A stretch of 64,000 nt of DNA, from NCBI GenBank assembly GCA_025057275.1, contig JANWXQ010000053.1:1-64000 (forward strand), read 5' to 3'. This DNA is from Chitinophagales bacterium. Its GTDB lineage: Bacteria > Bacteroidota > Bacteroidia > Chitinophagales > UBA10324. Within the stretch, counting starts at the first letter, position 1, and every line of letters starts with the position of its first letter. The notes below the pieces were generated by a model. That model saw nothing but the letters and a program-made list of their open reading frames with translations. It was not told where the DNA came from and searched no databases. Position numbers and translations under genes: made by a program. Shown piece after piece: positions 36,342-45,515 of this stretch.

Positions 36342-37106
36342 TCAGGAAAAGGTCAGCAGGCGAACGGTGGTGCCTTCGTAAACGGCATAACTGTTGTGCG
36401 ACAACCAGTCGCCCAGCGTAATGAGTGTGCTGGTAGGCGACAAGGGAAAGGTGAGCATGATGTGGCGATGGCCAAAGACAAAGTAGTCTATGAATTCGCG
36501 CTCAAGTTGCTGCCGCGCATAATGTATCAGCCACTCCTTATCGGCTCCTAAGAACTCTGCCTGTTCCTCCCCGTTAAGCAAGCGGTTGTTGCGCGACCAG
36601 CGCTTGCCCAGCCACACGCCGAAATTGGGATGCAGGCGTGCAAACAACCACCGGGCTGTCGGATTAGAAAAAATTTTTTTCAGCCATTTGTAGCCATGGT
36701 CGCCGGGACCCAGCCCATCGCCATGCGCCAGCAGGAAGCGTTTGCCGTGCAACTCCATGCGCTGCGGGCCATGATAGACCGTGGCCTGAAGTTCCTGCGT
36801 CAGGTAATCGGTCATCCATTGATCGTGATTGCCGGAAAACACATGCAGCCGAATGCCCGAATCGCTCAGCTCGGCCAGCTTGCCCAGCAAGCGAACAAAA
36901 CCGCGGGGCACTACCTGCCGGTATTCAAACCAGAAGTCAAACAAATCGCCAAGCAGAAACAACTGCGAAGCGTCAGCGGCAATAAAATCCAGCCAGCGCA
37001 CAAAGCGGCGTTCGCGCTCCAGGGATTGCGCAGCATCGGGAAATCCGAGGTGCAGGTCGGAGGCAAAATAGATTTTACCGTTTGCTGACCGCGCCTCCAT
37101 CATCAA
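36342..37106 (-). CDS. lpxH: UDP-2,3-diacylglucosamine diphosphatase
   Basis: KIYFASDLHLGFPD; LFLLGDLFDFWFEYRQVVPRGF; HVFSGNHDQWMTDYL; FLLAHGDGLGPGDHGYKWLKKIFSNP; FGHRHIML. Confidence 0.93.
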   Translation of the reverse strand: MMMEARSANGKIYFASDLHLGFPDAAQSLERERRFVRWLDFIAADASQLFLLGDLFDFWFEYRQVVPRGFVRLLGKLAELSDSGIRLHVFSGNHDQWMTDYLTQELQATVYHGPQRMELHGKRFLLAHGDGLGPGDHGYKWLKKIFSNPTARWLFARLHPNFGVWLGKRWSRNNRLLNGEEQAEFLGADKEWLIHYARQQLEREFIDYFVFGHRHIMLTFPLSPTSTLITLGDWLSHNSYAVYEGTTVRLLTFS

Positions 37107-37744
37107 GCGGGCTGGTCCACGAAGAGCACGTAAATCTCTTTAGGGCCGTGGGCGCCGAGCACAAGGGTTTTTTCTATATCTGCCGTTCGGCTGGGACCTG
37201 TAATCAGGCTGATCATGGAGGGAACGGCCGATGAATAGCGGGCAGTTATCAGCTGCAAAGCATCGCGGATGTCATACACCAACTGATGAGCATAGGCCAC
37301 CACCACATGAACGGGCGGAAAAACGCTGAGTACCCGGCCGGATTCGCTACGCGAAGTCACCATGATGGTGCCGGTTCGCGCAATGAGGGCTTCACATCCG
37401 GTAAGTCCGGCATCGGCCCGTTCCGGATTGCGACCAATATGCAAAACATCCGACAAGCCAGCCTGCAGCTTCTGAATCAGTGCGTACTCCCAAACCAGCA
37501 ACTGCTTCCATTGCTTTTCGGCTGCAAGCAATTGGAGATTGGTTACCAGTTCCTGATCGTTTTCGCAATAAACAAACTGCCCGTTAACGGCCGTGAACTC
37601 GCGGGCAAACAGGACGTCCAATGAGTCTTCCGGATCCGGAAAGACCGGCTGGGTCTGATCCAACTGGCTGAACGGCTGATCGGTAGCGGAGATCAACGCA
37701 TGCCGGATGTTTTTCAGCACCTGCTCCTTGCCTTTAAGCTGCAT
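37103..37744 (-). CDS. LUD domain-containing protein (LutC/YkgG-like)
   Basis: GCEALIARTGTIMVTSRSESGRVLSVFPPVHVVVAYAHQLVYDI; SLITGPSRTADIEKTLVLGAHGPKEIYVLFVD. Confidence 0.92.
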   Translation of the reverse strand: MQLKGKEQVLKNIRHALISATDQPFSQLDQTQPVFPDPEDSLDVLFAREFTAVNGQFVYCENDQELVTNLQLLAAEKQWKQLLVWEYALIQKLQAGLSDVLHIGRNPERADAGLTGCEALIARTGTIMVTSRSESGRVLSVFPPVHVVVAYAHQLVYDIRDALQLITARYSSAVPSMISLITGPSRTADIEKTLVLGAHGPKEIYVLFVDQPA

Positions 37745-37823
37745 GGAATTGTTTTGTTCTTATTAAAAAACAATTGAATTCCTGCCCCTGTTTTCCCTAA
37801 GCAGGTTCGCACTGACCCTGCAT

Positions 37824-39869
37824 TTATTCCTGCTGGTCATGCACCGGTTGCATTTGCGGCTGTCCGTTATCCCGGGTCAATCCATTACCGTCATCGGCCA
37901 GTTCCTGCACGGGTGATTCCGTATGGCTGTCGCCTGCATGGCGGATTTCGTACGGCCTTTTGCCGATCAGCTCTTCAATATCGTGCTGAAAGAGGATTTC
38001 CTTTTGCAGCAGCGCCTGTGCCAGGCGTTCCAGACTTTCTCTCTTTTCAGTAAGCAACTGCCGGGTGCGCTCATAGGCCTGATGAATCAGGTTACGGACC
38101 TCTTCATCTATGAGTTTGGCCGTTTCTTCCGAATACGGCTTCTGGAAGGTGTATTCCTGCTGGGGATCGTAAAACGAAACGTTGCCCAGTTTATCGTTCA
38201 TACCATAGATGGCCACCATGGCATAAGCCATTTTGGTAATACGTTCCAGGTCGTTTTGTGCTCCGGTGGATATTTTTCCAAAAACGATTTCTTCAGCAGC
38301 TCGGCCGCCCAGAGCCATGCACATCTGATCGTTGAGTTGTTCGCGCGTGTAGAGGTATTGTTCTTTCGGCAGATACTGGGCATAACCTAATGCCGCCACG
38401 CCGCGGGGCACAATGGATACTTTTACCAGCGGGTCGGCATGCTCCAGAAACCAGCCACAGATGGCATGACCGGCTTCGTGGTAGGCCACGATGCGCTTTT
38501 CTTCTTCGCTGATGATCTTGTTTTTCTTTTCCAGCCCGCCAACCACCCGGTCAATGGCATCCTGAAAGTCGCTCATCTCCACCAGCTTTTTGTTTTTGCG
38601 AGCGGCGATCAATGCGGCTTCATTACAGACGTTGGCAATGTCGGCGCCGGCAAAGCCGGGCGTTTGCGAAGCCAGCCGGCTGATGTCCAGACCGGGAGCC
38701 ACCTTAATGTTTTTGAGGTGCACCTGAAAAATCATTTCCCTGCCTTTCAGGTCGGGCTTGTCAATAGAAATCTGGCGGTCGAAACGGCCGGGGCGTAACA
38801 GGGCTGAATCCAGCACATCGGGCCGGTTGGTAGCGGCCAGAATAATGACTCCGCTGTCGGTACCGAAGCCATCCATTTCCACCAGCAGTTGGTTGAGCGT
38901 GTTCTCGCGCTCATCGTTGCCTCCGGTAAACATGTTGCGGCCGCGGGCCCGGCCAATGGCATCTATTTCGTCAATGAAGATGATGCAGGGTGCTTTTTCC
39001 CGCGCCTGACGGAACAGGTCGCGCACGCGGGAGGCCCCTACCCCGACAAAAAGCTCGACAAAATCGCTACCCGAGATGGAAAAAAAGGGCACCTGAGCTT
39101 CGCCTGCCACTGCTTTAGCTATCAGTGTTTTTCCCGTACCCGGCGGGCCAATGAGCAGGGCGCCTTTGGGAATTTTTCCGCCTAATGCCGTGTATTTCCT
39201 CGGGTTTTTGAGGAAATCCACGATTTCCATGACTTCGGCTTTGGCTTCGTCCAATCCGGCTACGTCGGCGAACGTGATGTTTACCTTCTGGCCCTTATCA
39301 AACAGGGTGGCCTTCGACTTTCCGAAGTTGAAAATCTGACCGCCGGCTCCGCCAATGCCTCCCGCCATCCTTCGCATGATAAAAATCCAGATAGCTACAA
39401 CAATCACTATGGGTATCAGCACACTGAGGATGCTGGACCAGTCCATGCTTTCTTCCGGATAGATTTGCACATCCTGGTAGGACGGATCTTTTTCCCTCAG
39501 CTTGTTTTGGCTGGCTTCCAGCTTGCGGGTGAAATCGTCGACGCTGAGAATTTTAAAGCGGTAGTGCGGACCCGGATTGGTGGTGTTGAACGGAGTGGTG
39601 GCAACGTCTTTGTACTTGGGGTCGGAAAGCCGTTCGGGCTTAATGAACACCTTGACGTACTCGCGGTTCACGACGACGAGCTTATCCACGTCGCCGGCCT
39701 GCAGCATGTTGCGGTCAAACTCTTCAAAACTGATCAGACGCGATGAATGGGTAAAGGGGATAAACTGAATAATGATCAGGCCCACCAACAACAGACCGTA
39801 AATCCAGTACATGTTGATGCGGCTGCCCCGCGGCTTTTCCGGCTTTTGCTGCTGATTGGGTTCGTTCAT
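37824..39869 (-). CDS. ftsH: ATP-dependent zinc metalloprotease FtsH
   Basis: [75 protein letters not shown] (HEXXH). Confidence 0.98.
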   Translation of the reverse strand: MNEPNQQQKPEKPRGSRINMYWIYGLLLVGLIIIQFIPFTHSSRLISFEEFDRNMLQAGDVDKLVVVNREYVKVFIKPERLSDPKYKDVATTPFNTTNPGPHYRFKILSVDDFTRKLEASQNKLREKDPSYQDVQIYPEESMDWSSILSVLIPIVIVVAIWIFIMRRMAGGIGGAGGQIFNFGKSKATLFDKGQKVNITFADVAGLDEAKAEVMEIVDFLKNPRKYTALGGKIPKGALLIGPPGTGKTLIAKAVAGEAQVPFFSISGSDFVELFVGVGASRVRDLFRQAREKAPCIIFIDEIDAIGRARGRNMFTGGNDERENTLNQLLVEMDGFGTDSGVIILAATNRPDVLDSALLRPGRFDRQISIDKPDLKGREMIFQVHLKNIKVAPGLDISRLASQTPGFAGADIANVCNEAALIAARKNKKLVEMSDFQDAIDRVVGGLEKKNKIISEEEKRIVAYHEAGHAICGWFLEHADPLVKVSIVPRGVAALGYAQYLPKEQYLYTREQLNDQMCMALGGRAAEEIVFGKISTGAQNDLERITKMAYAMVAIYGMNDKLGNVSFYDPQQEYTFQKPYSEETAKLIDEEVRNLIHQAYERTRQLLTEKRESLERLAQALLQKEILFQHDIEELIGKRPYEIRHAGDSHTESPVQELADDGNGLTRDNGQPQMQPVHDQQE

Positions 39870-39940
39870 ACGATTCCTTCGGCTGCCTTAACGAGCGAAA
39901 TTCGTACCAAAGGCAATGCCTTGTGAAGTAAGAGTCAAAG

Positions 39941-40354
39941 TTACGCAGAATGTTCCGTCAGCCGGCCATCGCTCCACAATTCTTCCAGCTGATAAAACCG
40001 ACGCACCGGTGTCAGGAAAATATGCACGACGACGGTTACATAATCCAGCAAAACCCACCGCAGATGCTCCATGCCTTCAATGTGCCAGGGGTATTCCTTC
40101 AACTGGCGGCCTACCGCTTCTTCCACCCCCTGAGCCAGAGCCCGGACCTGCGTGGAGCTACTGCAATCGCAAATCACGAAAAAAGAGGTAACGGCTTCCG
40201 GCACTTCTCTCAGGTCAAGGGTTACTACGTGTTCGCCTTTTTTGCTAAGAATGGCTTCAACGATGATGCGCACCAGTTCTGGGTAGTCGTCCTGATGTTT
40301 GGGCTGCTGGCGGCGCCGGGAGGTTCGTTTGATGGGGTGAAGTAATTTTCGCAA
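39941..40354 (-). CDS. rsfS: Ribosomal silencing factor RsfS (start codon uncertain)
   Basis: LVRIIVEAILSKKGEHVVTLDLREVPEAVTSFFVICDCSSSTQVRALAQGVEEAV...HIEGMEHLRWVLLDYVTVVVHIFLTPVRRFYQLEELWSDG; no in-frame ATG near the expected N-terminus, a TTG start (~40354) is plausible. Confidence 0.9.
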   Translation of the reverse strand: MRKLLHPIKRTSRRRQQPKHQDDYPELVRIIVEAILSKKGEHVVTLDLREVPEAVTSFFVICDCSSSTQVRALAQGVEEAVGRQLKEYPWHIEGMEHLRWVLLDYVTVVVHIFLTPVRRFYQLEELWSDGRLTEHSA

Positions 40355-40376
40355 AAATAAAAGAGCCGTTGTTGCC

Positions 40377-41132
40377 GTGTTGCCCGCTTCGTTTCCCTCC
40401 CGTTTGATTGAACTGGATGAAACCGATTCCACCAACAGCACCCTGGAACGGCTTGCCCGCCGGCAGCACCTGCCGGAAGGCACAGTGGTTACTGCCCGGT
40501 ATCAAAGCGAAGGACGCGGACAGGCCACCAACTCCTGGTTCAGCGATCCGGGCTGCAACCTGCTGTTCAGCATATTGCTGCGTCCGCTGTTTCTGGAACC
40601 TCGCCATCAGTTTTTCCTCAATCAGGCGATAGCCCTGGCTGTGGCCGACACTGTCAGTCATTTTCTGCCCGGCCACGACGTGGCAGTAAAATGGCCAAAC
40701 GATGTGTTGCTCAACGAAAAAAAGGTAGCCGGACTGCTGTTGGAAGCTCAACTGGAAGGAAACCGTTTTCGTCAGGCCATTGCCGGAATCGGGCTGAATG
40801 TCAATCAACCGAAGTTTCCTCCCTCGCTGCCCTGGGCCACTTCTTTTTTTCTGGAGTCCGACCGGTTGTTTGATCTGACCGACGTGCTGGCTTTTCTGCT
40901 CCAACAGGTCGGCCAGTACTACGAGCTGTTGCGACAAAACCGCCAGGAAGAAGTCGGGAAGTTATACATGAAAAAACTTTATGGAATTGACCGGCAAATC
41001 CGGTTTCGTACAGGCACACGTCGGTTTGGCGGTAAAATCGCCGGCCTTTCCGCCGAAGGAAAACTCATCATTGATACCGGCCAGGCGCATGAAGTGTTTG
41101 GATTCAGAGAGGTGGAATTCCTGCGCACCTGA
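40377..41132 (+). CDS. birA: Biotin--[acetyl-CoA-carboxylase] ligase
   Basis: ELDETDSTNSTLERLARR; GTVVTARYQSEGRGQATNSWFSDPGCNLLFSILLRP; VKWPNDVLLNEKKVAGLLLE; GIGLNVNQ; apparent GTG start. Confidence 0.94.
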   Translation: MLPASFPSRLIELDETDSTNSTLERLARRQHLPEGTVVTARYQSEGRGQATNSWFSDPGCNLLFSILLRPLFLEPRHQFFLNQAIALAVADTVSHFLPGHDVAVKWPNDVLLNEKKVAGLLLEAQLEGNRFRQAIAGIGLNVNQPKFPPSLPWATSFFLESDRLFDLTDVLAFLLQQVGQYYELLRQNRQEEVGKLYMKKLYGIDRQIRFRTGTRRFGGKIAGLSAEGKLIIDTGQAHEVFGFREVEFLRT

Positions 41133-41140
41133 ACGCTGGC

Positions 41141-44068
41141 TCAGGGTTTTATTTCCAGATTGATTTCCCGCGCAACGGCACCGCTGGAAAAACGCAACCG
41201 GAAGGTTCCCGGCTGGAGGTAATATTGCCCGTCGTCGCCCCGTTGCAGACGAACGGGCATGCGCTCGGGCTTGCGCCGGCGGTTGAGAAAATCCTCATAA
41301 GGCTGAAGGAAGGCCGAGTCCAAGCGCAACGCATACGGAAGATAGTTCAGGCCCGCCTCCAGGCGATAAGCATCCCGAAAAACCATCAGCGCGGAATCGG
41401 CAAAAACTTCCATTTGAACGTCCTTGGCTTCATCAGCGTAAACTGCAAGCAGCACCCGGGGCACCGACACCGTATCCCAGAAAGAGCGACGTTTTCCCCA
41501 GGAAGCCTCGTGGCGAACCGGATCGGCAGCGAAGACAAACAGGGGCTGGTTCAGCACGCTGTCGGTCAGTTGCTGCAATTCTTTGACCCGGCCGATGTAG
41601 ATGCTGCGCCCGTGGGTGCCCAGAATCAGCTCCCGTTCGCGCGGGTGAATGCACAAATCGTGAACGGCCACGCGCGGTAAAGAGGAAAACGGCATAAATC
41701 GTTGTCCGCCGTTCAGGGACACATAGCAACCCTGATCGGTTCCCACATAGACCACATTTTCATTCACCGGATCGTCCTTGACTACATTCACCGGTTCATC
41801 GGGCAAATCGGTGCCCAGGCGTTTCCAGGTTTTACCGTAATCGTTGCTGACCAATACATAAGCTTTGAAATGATCCCAGCGATAGCCGTTCAACGCCACA
41901 TATACCCGTTCCTCCTTGTGCGGCGAAGCCCAAACGCGACTGACCCATAAGGCAGGTGGCAGATCTTTTGCTGCCGGCGTAATCAGATTCCAGCTTGTTC
42001 CTCCATCGCGACTGACCCAAACCCTTCCGTTGTCGGTGCCGGCATAAATCAGGCCGAACCGAAGCGGCGATTCGCTTATTGAGGTTAGGGTTCCGTAAGG
42101 CACGTTGCCTTTTCGGCCGCCACCGGTAAGGTCAGGGGAAATGGGCTTGAAATCGTTGCCCTGATTCAGTGAACGAAACAGCAGGTTGGCGCCGAAATAG
42201 ACGATACTTTGATTGTGTTGCGACAGCGTAATGGGAGACTGCCAGTTCCACCGGTACGGGCGCTGGCCCAGTTCATGCTGGGGGGTAATGTATTGCTGCG
42301 AACCGGCCACCAGATTGATGCGGAAGTAGTTGCCGAACTGATATCCGGTATACACCGTGGCATTGGTGCGGGTATCTACGGCCACCTGCATGCCGTCGCC
42401 CCCCATGATTTCCTTGTAGCTGTACTGGCCGGTCTGATGCCAGGCCACCGATGGCGAATAGGTAGAAGGGCCATACCAAACGCCGTTATCCTGCAGGCCG
42501 CCAAACACGCGGTAGGGTTCGCTCATGTCGTAGGCTACCGTATAGAATTGCCCAACGGGCGGATTGTTGCATTTGATCCAGTTGCGGCCGTTATCGTAGG
42601 TGATGTTCACTCCGCCATCGTTGCCGCTGATCAGATGACCGGGCTGCCGCGGATTCACCCACAGCGCATGATGGTCCACATGAACATTTTCTTCATTCGA
42701 TATTTTTTTAAATGTCTTTCCCCCGTCGTCGGACATAACCAGTACAAAACCCAGCAGATAGATGCGGTGCGGATGACCGGGCAGGGTGCGTACCTGGGCA
42801 AAATAGTAGCCGTAGGTATAGAAAAAATCATCCAGATAACCCGTATGGGTGCGTTGCCAGGAGCGGCCGCCATCGCTGCTTCGGTACACTTCCGCGCCGA
42901 TGACTTCACTGTCAAACAACAAACTGTTGGCGTCTTCCAGAAATTCCACCAGGGTTTGAGGGGTGATGATGCCTTTTTGCATCAGCAACCGGACGGTGTC
43001 GGCCGTGTATTTAGCCGGAAAGCGGTTTTGTCGCAAAAAGGTTTCCACCCGGTCTTTGTGCTGACGCAAGAAGGCGGCCGCATCCATGTTGCGCAGCAGG
43101 CTCTTGGTGAGTACGGTGGTGTCTTCGGCTTTCTTTTCGCGAAAATTCAGATTGTCCACAAGGGCAATGAGGGTGGATTGCCTTCGACCGGACGAATCGG
43201 TGTCCAACACAGCCAGACCGATGCGACCGGTACCTGCTCCCACCGGAAACCCGCTACCGGGTAGGGTGATGCGCTTCCAGGTTAGCCCTCCATCCGCGCT
43301 GCGATAAATGCCGCTTCCCGGCCCGCTTCCCTCAAAATGCCAGGCCCGCCGCCATCGCTGCCACGAGGCAGCATAGAAAACAGCAGGGTCATTCGGATCC
43401 TGAATTACATCAATGCATCCTGTGGTGTCGTTGAGGCTCAATACGCGCGTCCAGGTAATTCCATCATCCGTAGAGCGGTAAAGGCCCCGTTCCGGGTTCT
43501 CGGAATACAAATGACCCAGCACGGCCACCAGCAGTACCCCGGGCTGACTGTAATCCTGAATGATGCGGCCAATGTGATGGCTTTCCGGCAATCCGCAATA
43601 GGTCCATTGCGTACCGCCTACTGTGCCCCGGTAAATGCCCACACCGGAATAGGAGGAGCGGCTGGAATTGTTTTCACCCGTGCCTACCCACACCAACCCC
43701 CGCTTCCAGTCTGCAAGAATGTCGCCAATGGTTAATACGGCTTCGTAATCAAACACCGGAATAAACGACATGCCGTTGTTGGTGGTGTACCATAAGCCGC
43801 CCGAAGCATAAGCCACATAAAACTCAACCGGATTCTCCGGATTTACCTCCACATCCACCACCCGTCCGCTCATGATGACCGGTCCCACATTCCGAAAAGG
43901 CACCCGATGCACCAGCGAAGGCTCTTGCCGGATTTGTTGATACGTGGTGAGGCGATCGGTTCCTGCAGTGGGCAATGGAAATTTTTCGGGTTTTGCCCGC
44001 TGCGCGAAAAAAAGAAACGGAAAAAGCAACAACCCGACAGAGAGCAACAACGCAACAGACCGGCGCAT
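41141..44068 (-). CDS. Secreted BNR/sortilin-like (VPS10-type beta-propeller) 'glycosyl hydrolase' family protein
   Basis: Signal peptide MRRSVALLLSVGLLLFPFLFFAQ; repeated SxDGGxxW/SxDxGxTW motifs (YRSTDDGITWTRV, YRSADGGLTWKRI, YRSSDGGRSWQRT, SRDGGTSWNLI). Confidence 0.85.
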   Translation of the reverse strand: MRRSVALLLSVGLLLFPFLFFAQRAKPEKFPLPTAGTDRLTTYQQIRQEPSLVHRVPFRNVGPVIMSGRVVDVEVNPENPVEFYVAYASGGLWYTTNNGMSFIPVFDYEAVLTIGDILADWKRGLVWVGTGENNSSRSSYSGVGIYRGTVGGTQWTYCGLPESHHIGRIIQDYSQPGVLLVAVLGHLYSENPERGLYRSTDDGITWTRVLSLNDTTGCIDVIQDPNDPAVFYAASWQRWRRAWHFEGSGPGSGIYRSADGGLTWKRITLPGSGFPVGAGTGRIGLAVLDTDSSGRRQSTLIALVDNLNFREKKAEDTTVLTKSLLRNMDAAAFLRQHKDRVETFLRQNRFPAKYTADTVRLLMQKGIITPQTLVEFLEDANSLLFDSEVIGAEVYRSSDGGRSWQRTHTGYLDDFFYTYGYYFAQVRTLPGHPHRIYLLGFVLVMSDDGGKTFKKISNEENVHVDHHALWVNPRQPGHLISGNDGGVNITYDNGRNWIKCNNPPVGQFYTVAYDMSEPYRVFGGLQDNGVWYGPSTYSPSVAWHQTGQYSYKEIMGGDGMQVAVDTRTNATVYTGYQFGNYFRINLVAGSQQYITPQHELGQRPYRWNWQSPITLSQHNQSIVYFGANLLFRSLNQGNDFKPISPDLTGGGRKGNVPYGTLTSISESPLRFGLIYAGTDNGRVWVSRDGGTSWNLITPAAKDLPPALWVSRVWASPHKEERVYVALNGYRWDHFKAYVLVSNDYGKTWKRLGTDLPDEPVNVVKDDPVNENVVYVGTDQGCYVSLNGGQRFMPFSSLPRVAVHDLCIHPRERELILGTHGRSIYIGRVKELQQLTDSVLNQPLFVFAADPVRHEASWGKRRSFWDTVSVPRVLLAVYADEAKDVQMEVFADSALMVFRDAYRLEAGLNYLPYALRLDSAFLQPYEDFLNRRRKPERMPVRLQRGDDGQYYLQPGTFRLRFSSGAVAREINLEIKP

Positions 44069-44341
44069 AATGTTAGGGGTTTCCGTCAGAAAGATAGAGG
44101 ACGAACCACTTCTCCCACGCAAGACCCGGGCAAGCAGGCAATTCCTGTTTATTTTGTAGCCATTCATTTCGTAAAGAAGATGCATCCGGTGCTATGCCCT
44201 GTTCTGATGACGGCTGCAGCTCACATTTACGGTTTGGTCGTTACAGCCGCTTCGGTCAGTGGAGGATTCACCACTCGGCATCCCTGGTTGGTTGATTTTC
44301 TTCCTTCATCGGTTTGGAACGTTGCGTGACGGAATCAGCCT

Positions 44342-45508
44342 ATGAAACTTGTGGAAGTGCTGTCAGCTAAGGATGCGCGTCGGTTTCTGGAATTTCCGGC
44401 TCAGTTATACCGCAATGATCCCAATTGGATCCGTCCGCTGGATCGTGATATTGAAGCGGTTTTTGACCCTGAACGCAACAAGCGGTTTGCTTATGGTGCT
44501 GCCCGAAGATGGCTGCTCGTTCACCCGGACGGATCGGTGTTGGGTCGTGTAGCTGCTTTTTATGACGAACGAACAGCTTCTTTGACGGAGTACCGCACCG
44601 GCGGCATAGGTTTTTTTGAATGCGTCAACGACCAACAGGCTGCCAACCTGCTTTTTGATGCCTGCCGCAACTGGCTGATGGATCAAGGCCTGGAAGCTAT
44701 GGACGGCCCCATCAACTTCGGCGAGCGCGATGCCTGGTGGGGCCTGCTGCTGGAAGGTTTTCATTCGCCCGTGTACCGGATGAATTACAATCCCCCTTAC
44801 TACCAAAACCTGTTTGAGCAGTATGGTTTCCGGGAGTATTACAATCAGCTGGTCTTTCATTACCCGGTCAGCAAACCGGTGCCCGAAGACTTTTATCAGC
44901 GAGGCCAACGCGCCCTGCAAGCGTTGGGCATTACGGTACAAAATCTGGAGACCCTGACGCTTGGCCGGCTGGCCGAAAGCATAGCATCTGTTTACAACGA
45001 GGCTTGGGCAAACATGAGGCACTTCAAACCCATCACCACCGAACAGGTCATGCGCCAATTGCAAACGCTGCGGCCCGTGCTGGACAAAAAACTGGTGTAC
45101 GTCGCCTTTGCAGGTAACCGACCCATCGGATTTCTGCTGATGATGCCCGATATCAATCAGATAATAAAAAAGTTTAATGGGAAATTCGGTCTTTGGCAGA
45201 AGCTCTTGTTTTTGTGGTACCTCCGCAGCGGCATCATAGACCGGATTTTTGGCATGCTGTTCGGAATTGTTCCCGATTATCAGGGCAAAGGAGTGGAAGC
45301 GGCTACCATTATTGAAGCCGCCCGTGTGGTGCAACGGCAACGCACGCATTACCGGGATATGGAAATGAACTGGATCGGCGATTTTAACACGCGTATGGTG
45401 CGCATGGTCAGTAAACTGGGCACTTCGGTATGCCGCCGCTACCGCACCTACCGTTATCTGTTTGACCCGGCCAAACCGTTTCGGCGCTATCAGATGGAGG
45501 AGGACTGA
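44342..45508 (+). CDS. GNAT-like N-acetyltransferase family protein (~388 aa)
   Basis: FLEFPAQLYRNDPNWIRPLDRDIEAVFDPERNKRF; GPINFGERDAWWGLLLEGF; GIVPDYQGKGVEAATIIEAARV. Confidence 0.8.
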   Translation: MKLVEVLSAKDARRFLEFPAQLYRNDPNWIRPLDRDIEAVFDPERNKRFAYGAARRWLLVHPDGSVLGRVAAFYDERTASLTEYRTGGIGFFECVNDQQAANLLFDACRNWLMDQGLEAMDGPINFGERDAWWGLLLEGFHSPVYRMNYNPPYYQNLFEQYGFREYYNQLVFHYPVSKPVPEDFYQRGQRALQALGITVQNLETLTLGRLAESIASVYNEAWANMRHFKPITTEQVMRQLQTLRPVLDKKLVYVAFAGNRPIGFLLMMPDINQIIKKFNGKFGLWQKLLFLWYLRSGIIDRIFGMLFGIVPDYQGKGVEAATIIEAARVVQRQRTHYRDMEMNWIGDFNTRMVRMVSKLGTSVCRRYRTYRYLFDPAKPFRRYQMEED

Positions 45509-45515
45509 GCCATCC

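Noticed and set aside
42209-43264. 351-aa plus-strand ORF opposite the BNR protein
   Set aside because: Antisense shadow of a repeat-containing gene; no recognisable motif.
44179-44329. 50-aa plus-strand ORF (MHPVLCPVLMTAAAHIYGLVV...) upstream of the GNAT-like gene
   Set aside because: No family resemblance or clear ribosome-binding or promoter support; cannot separate from chance.
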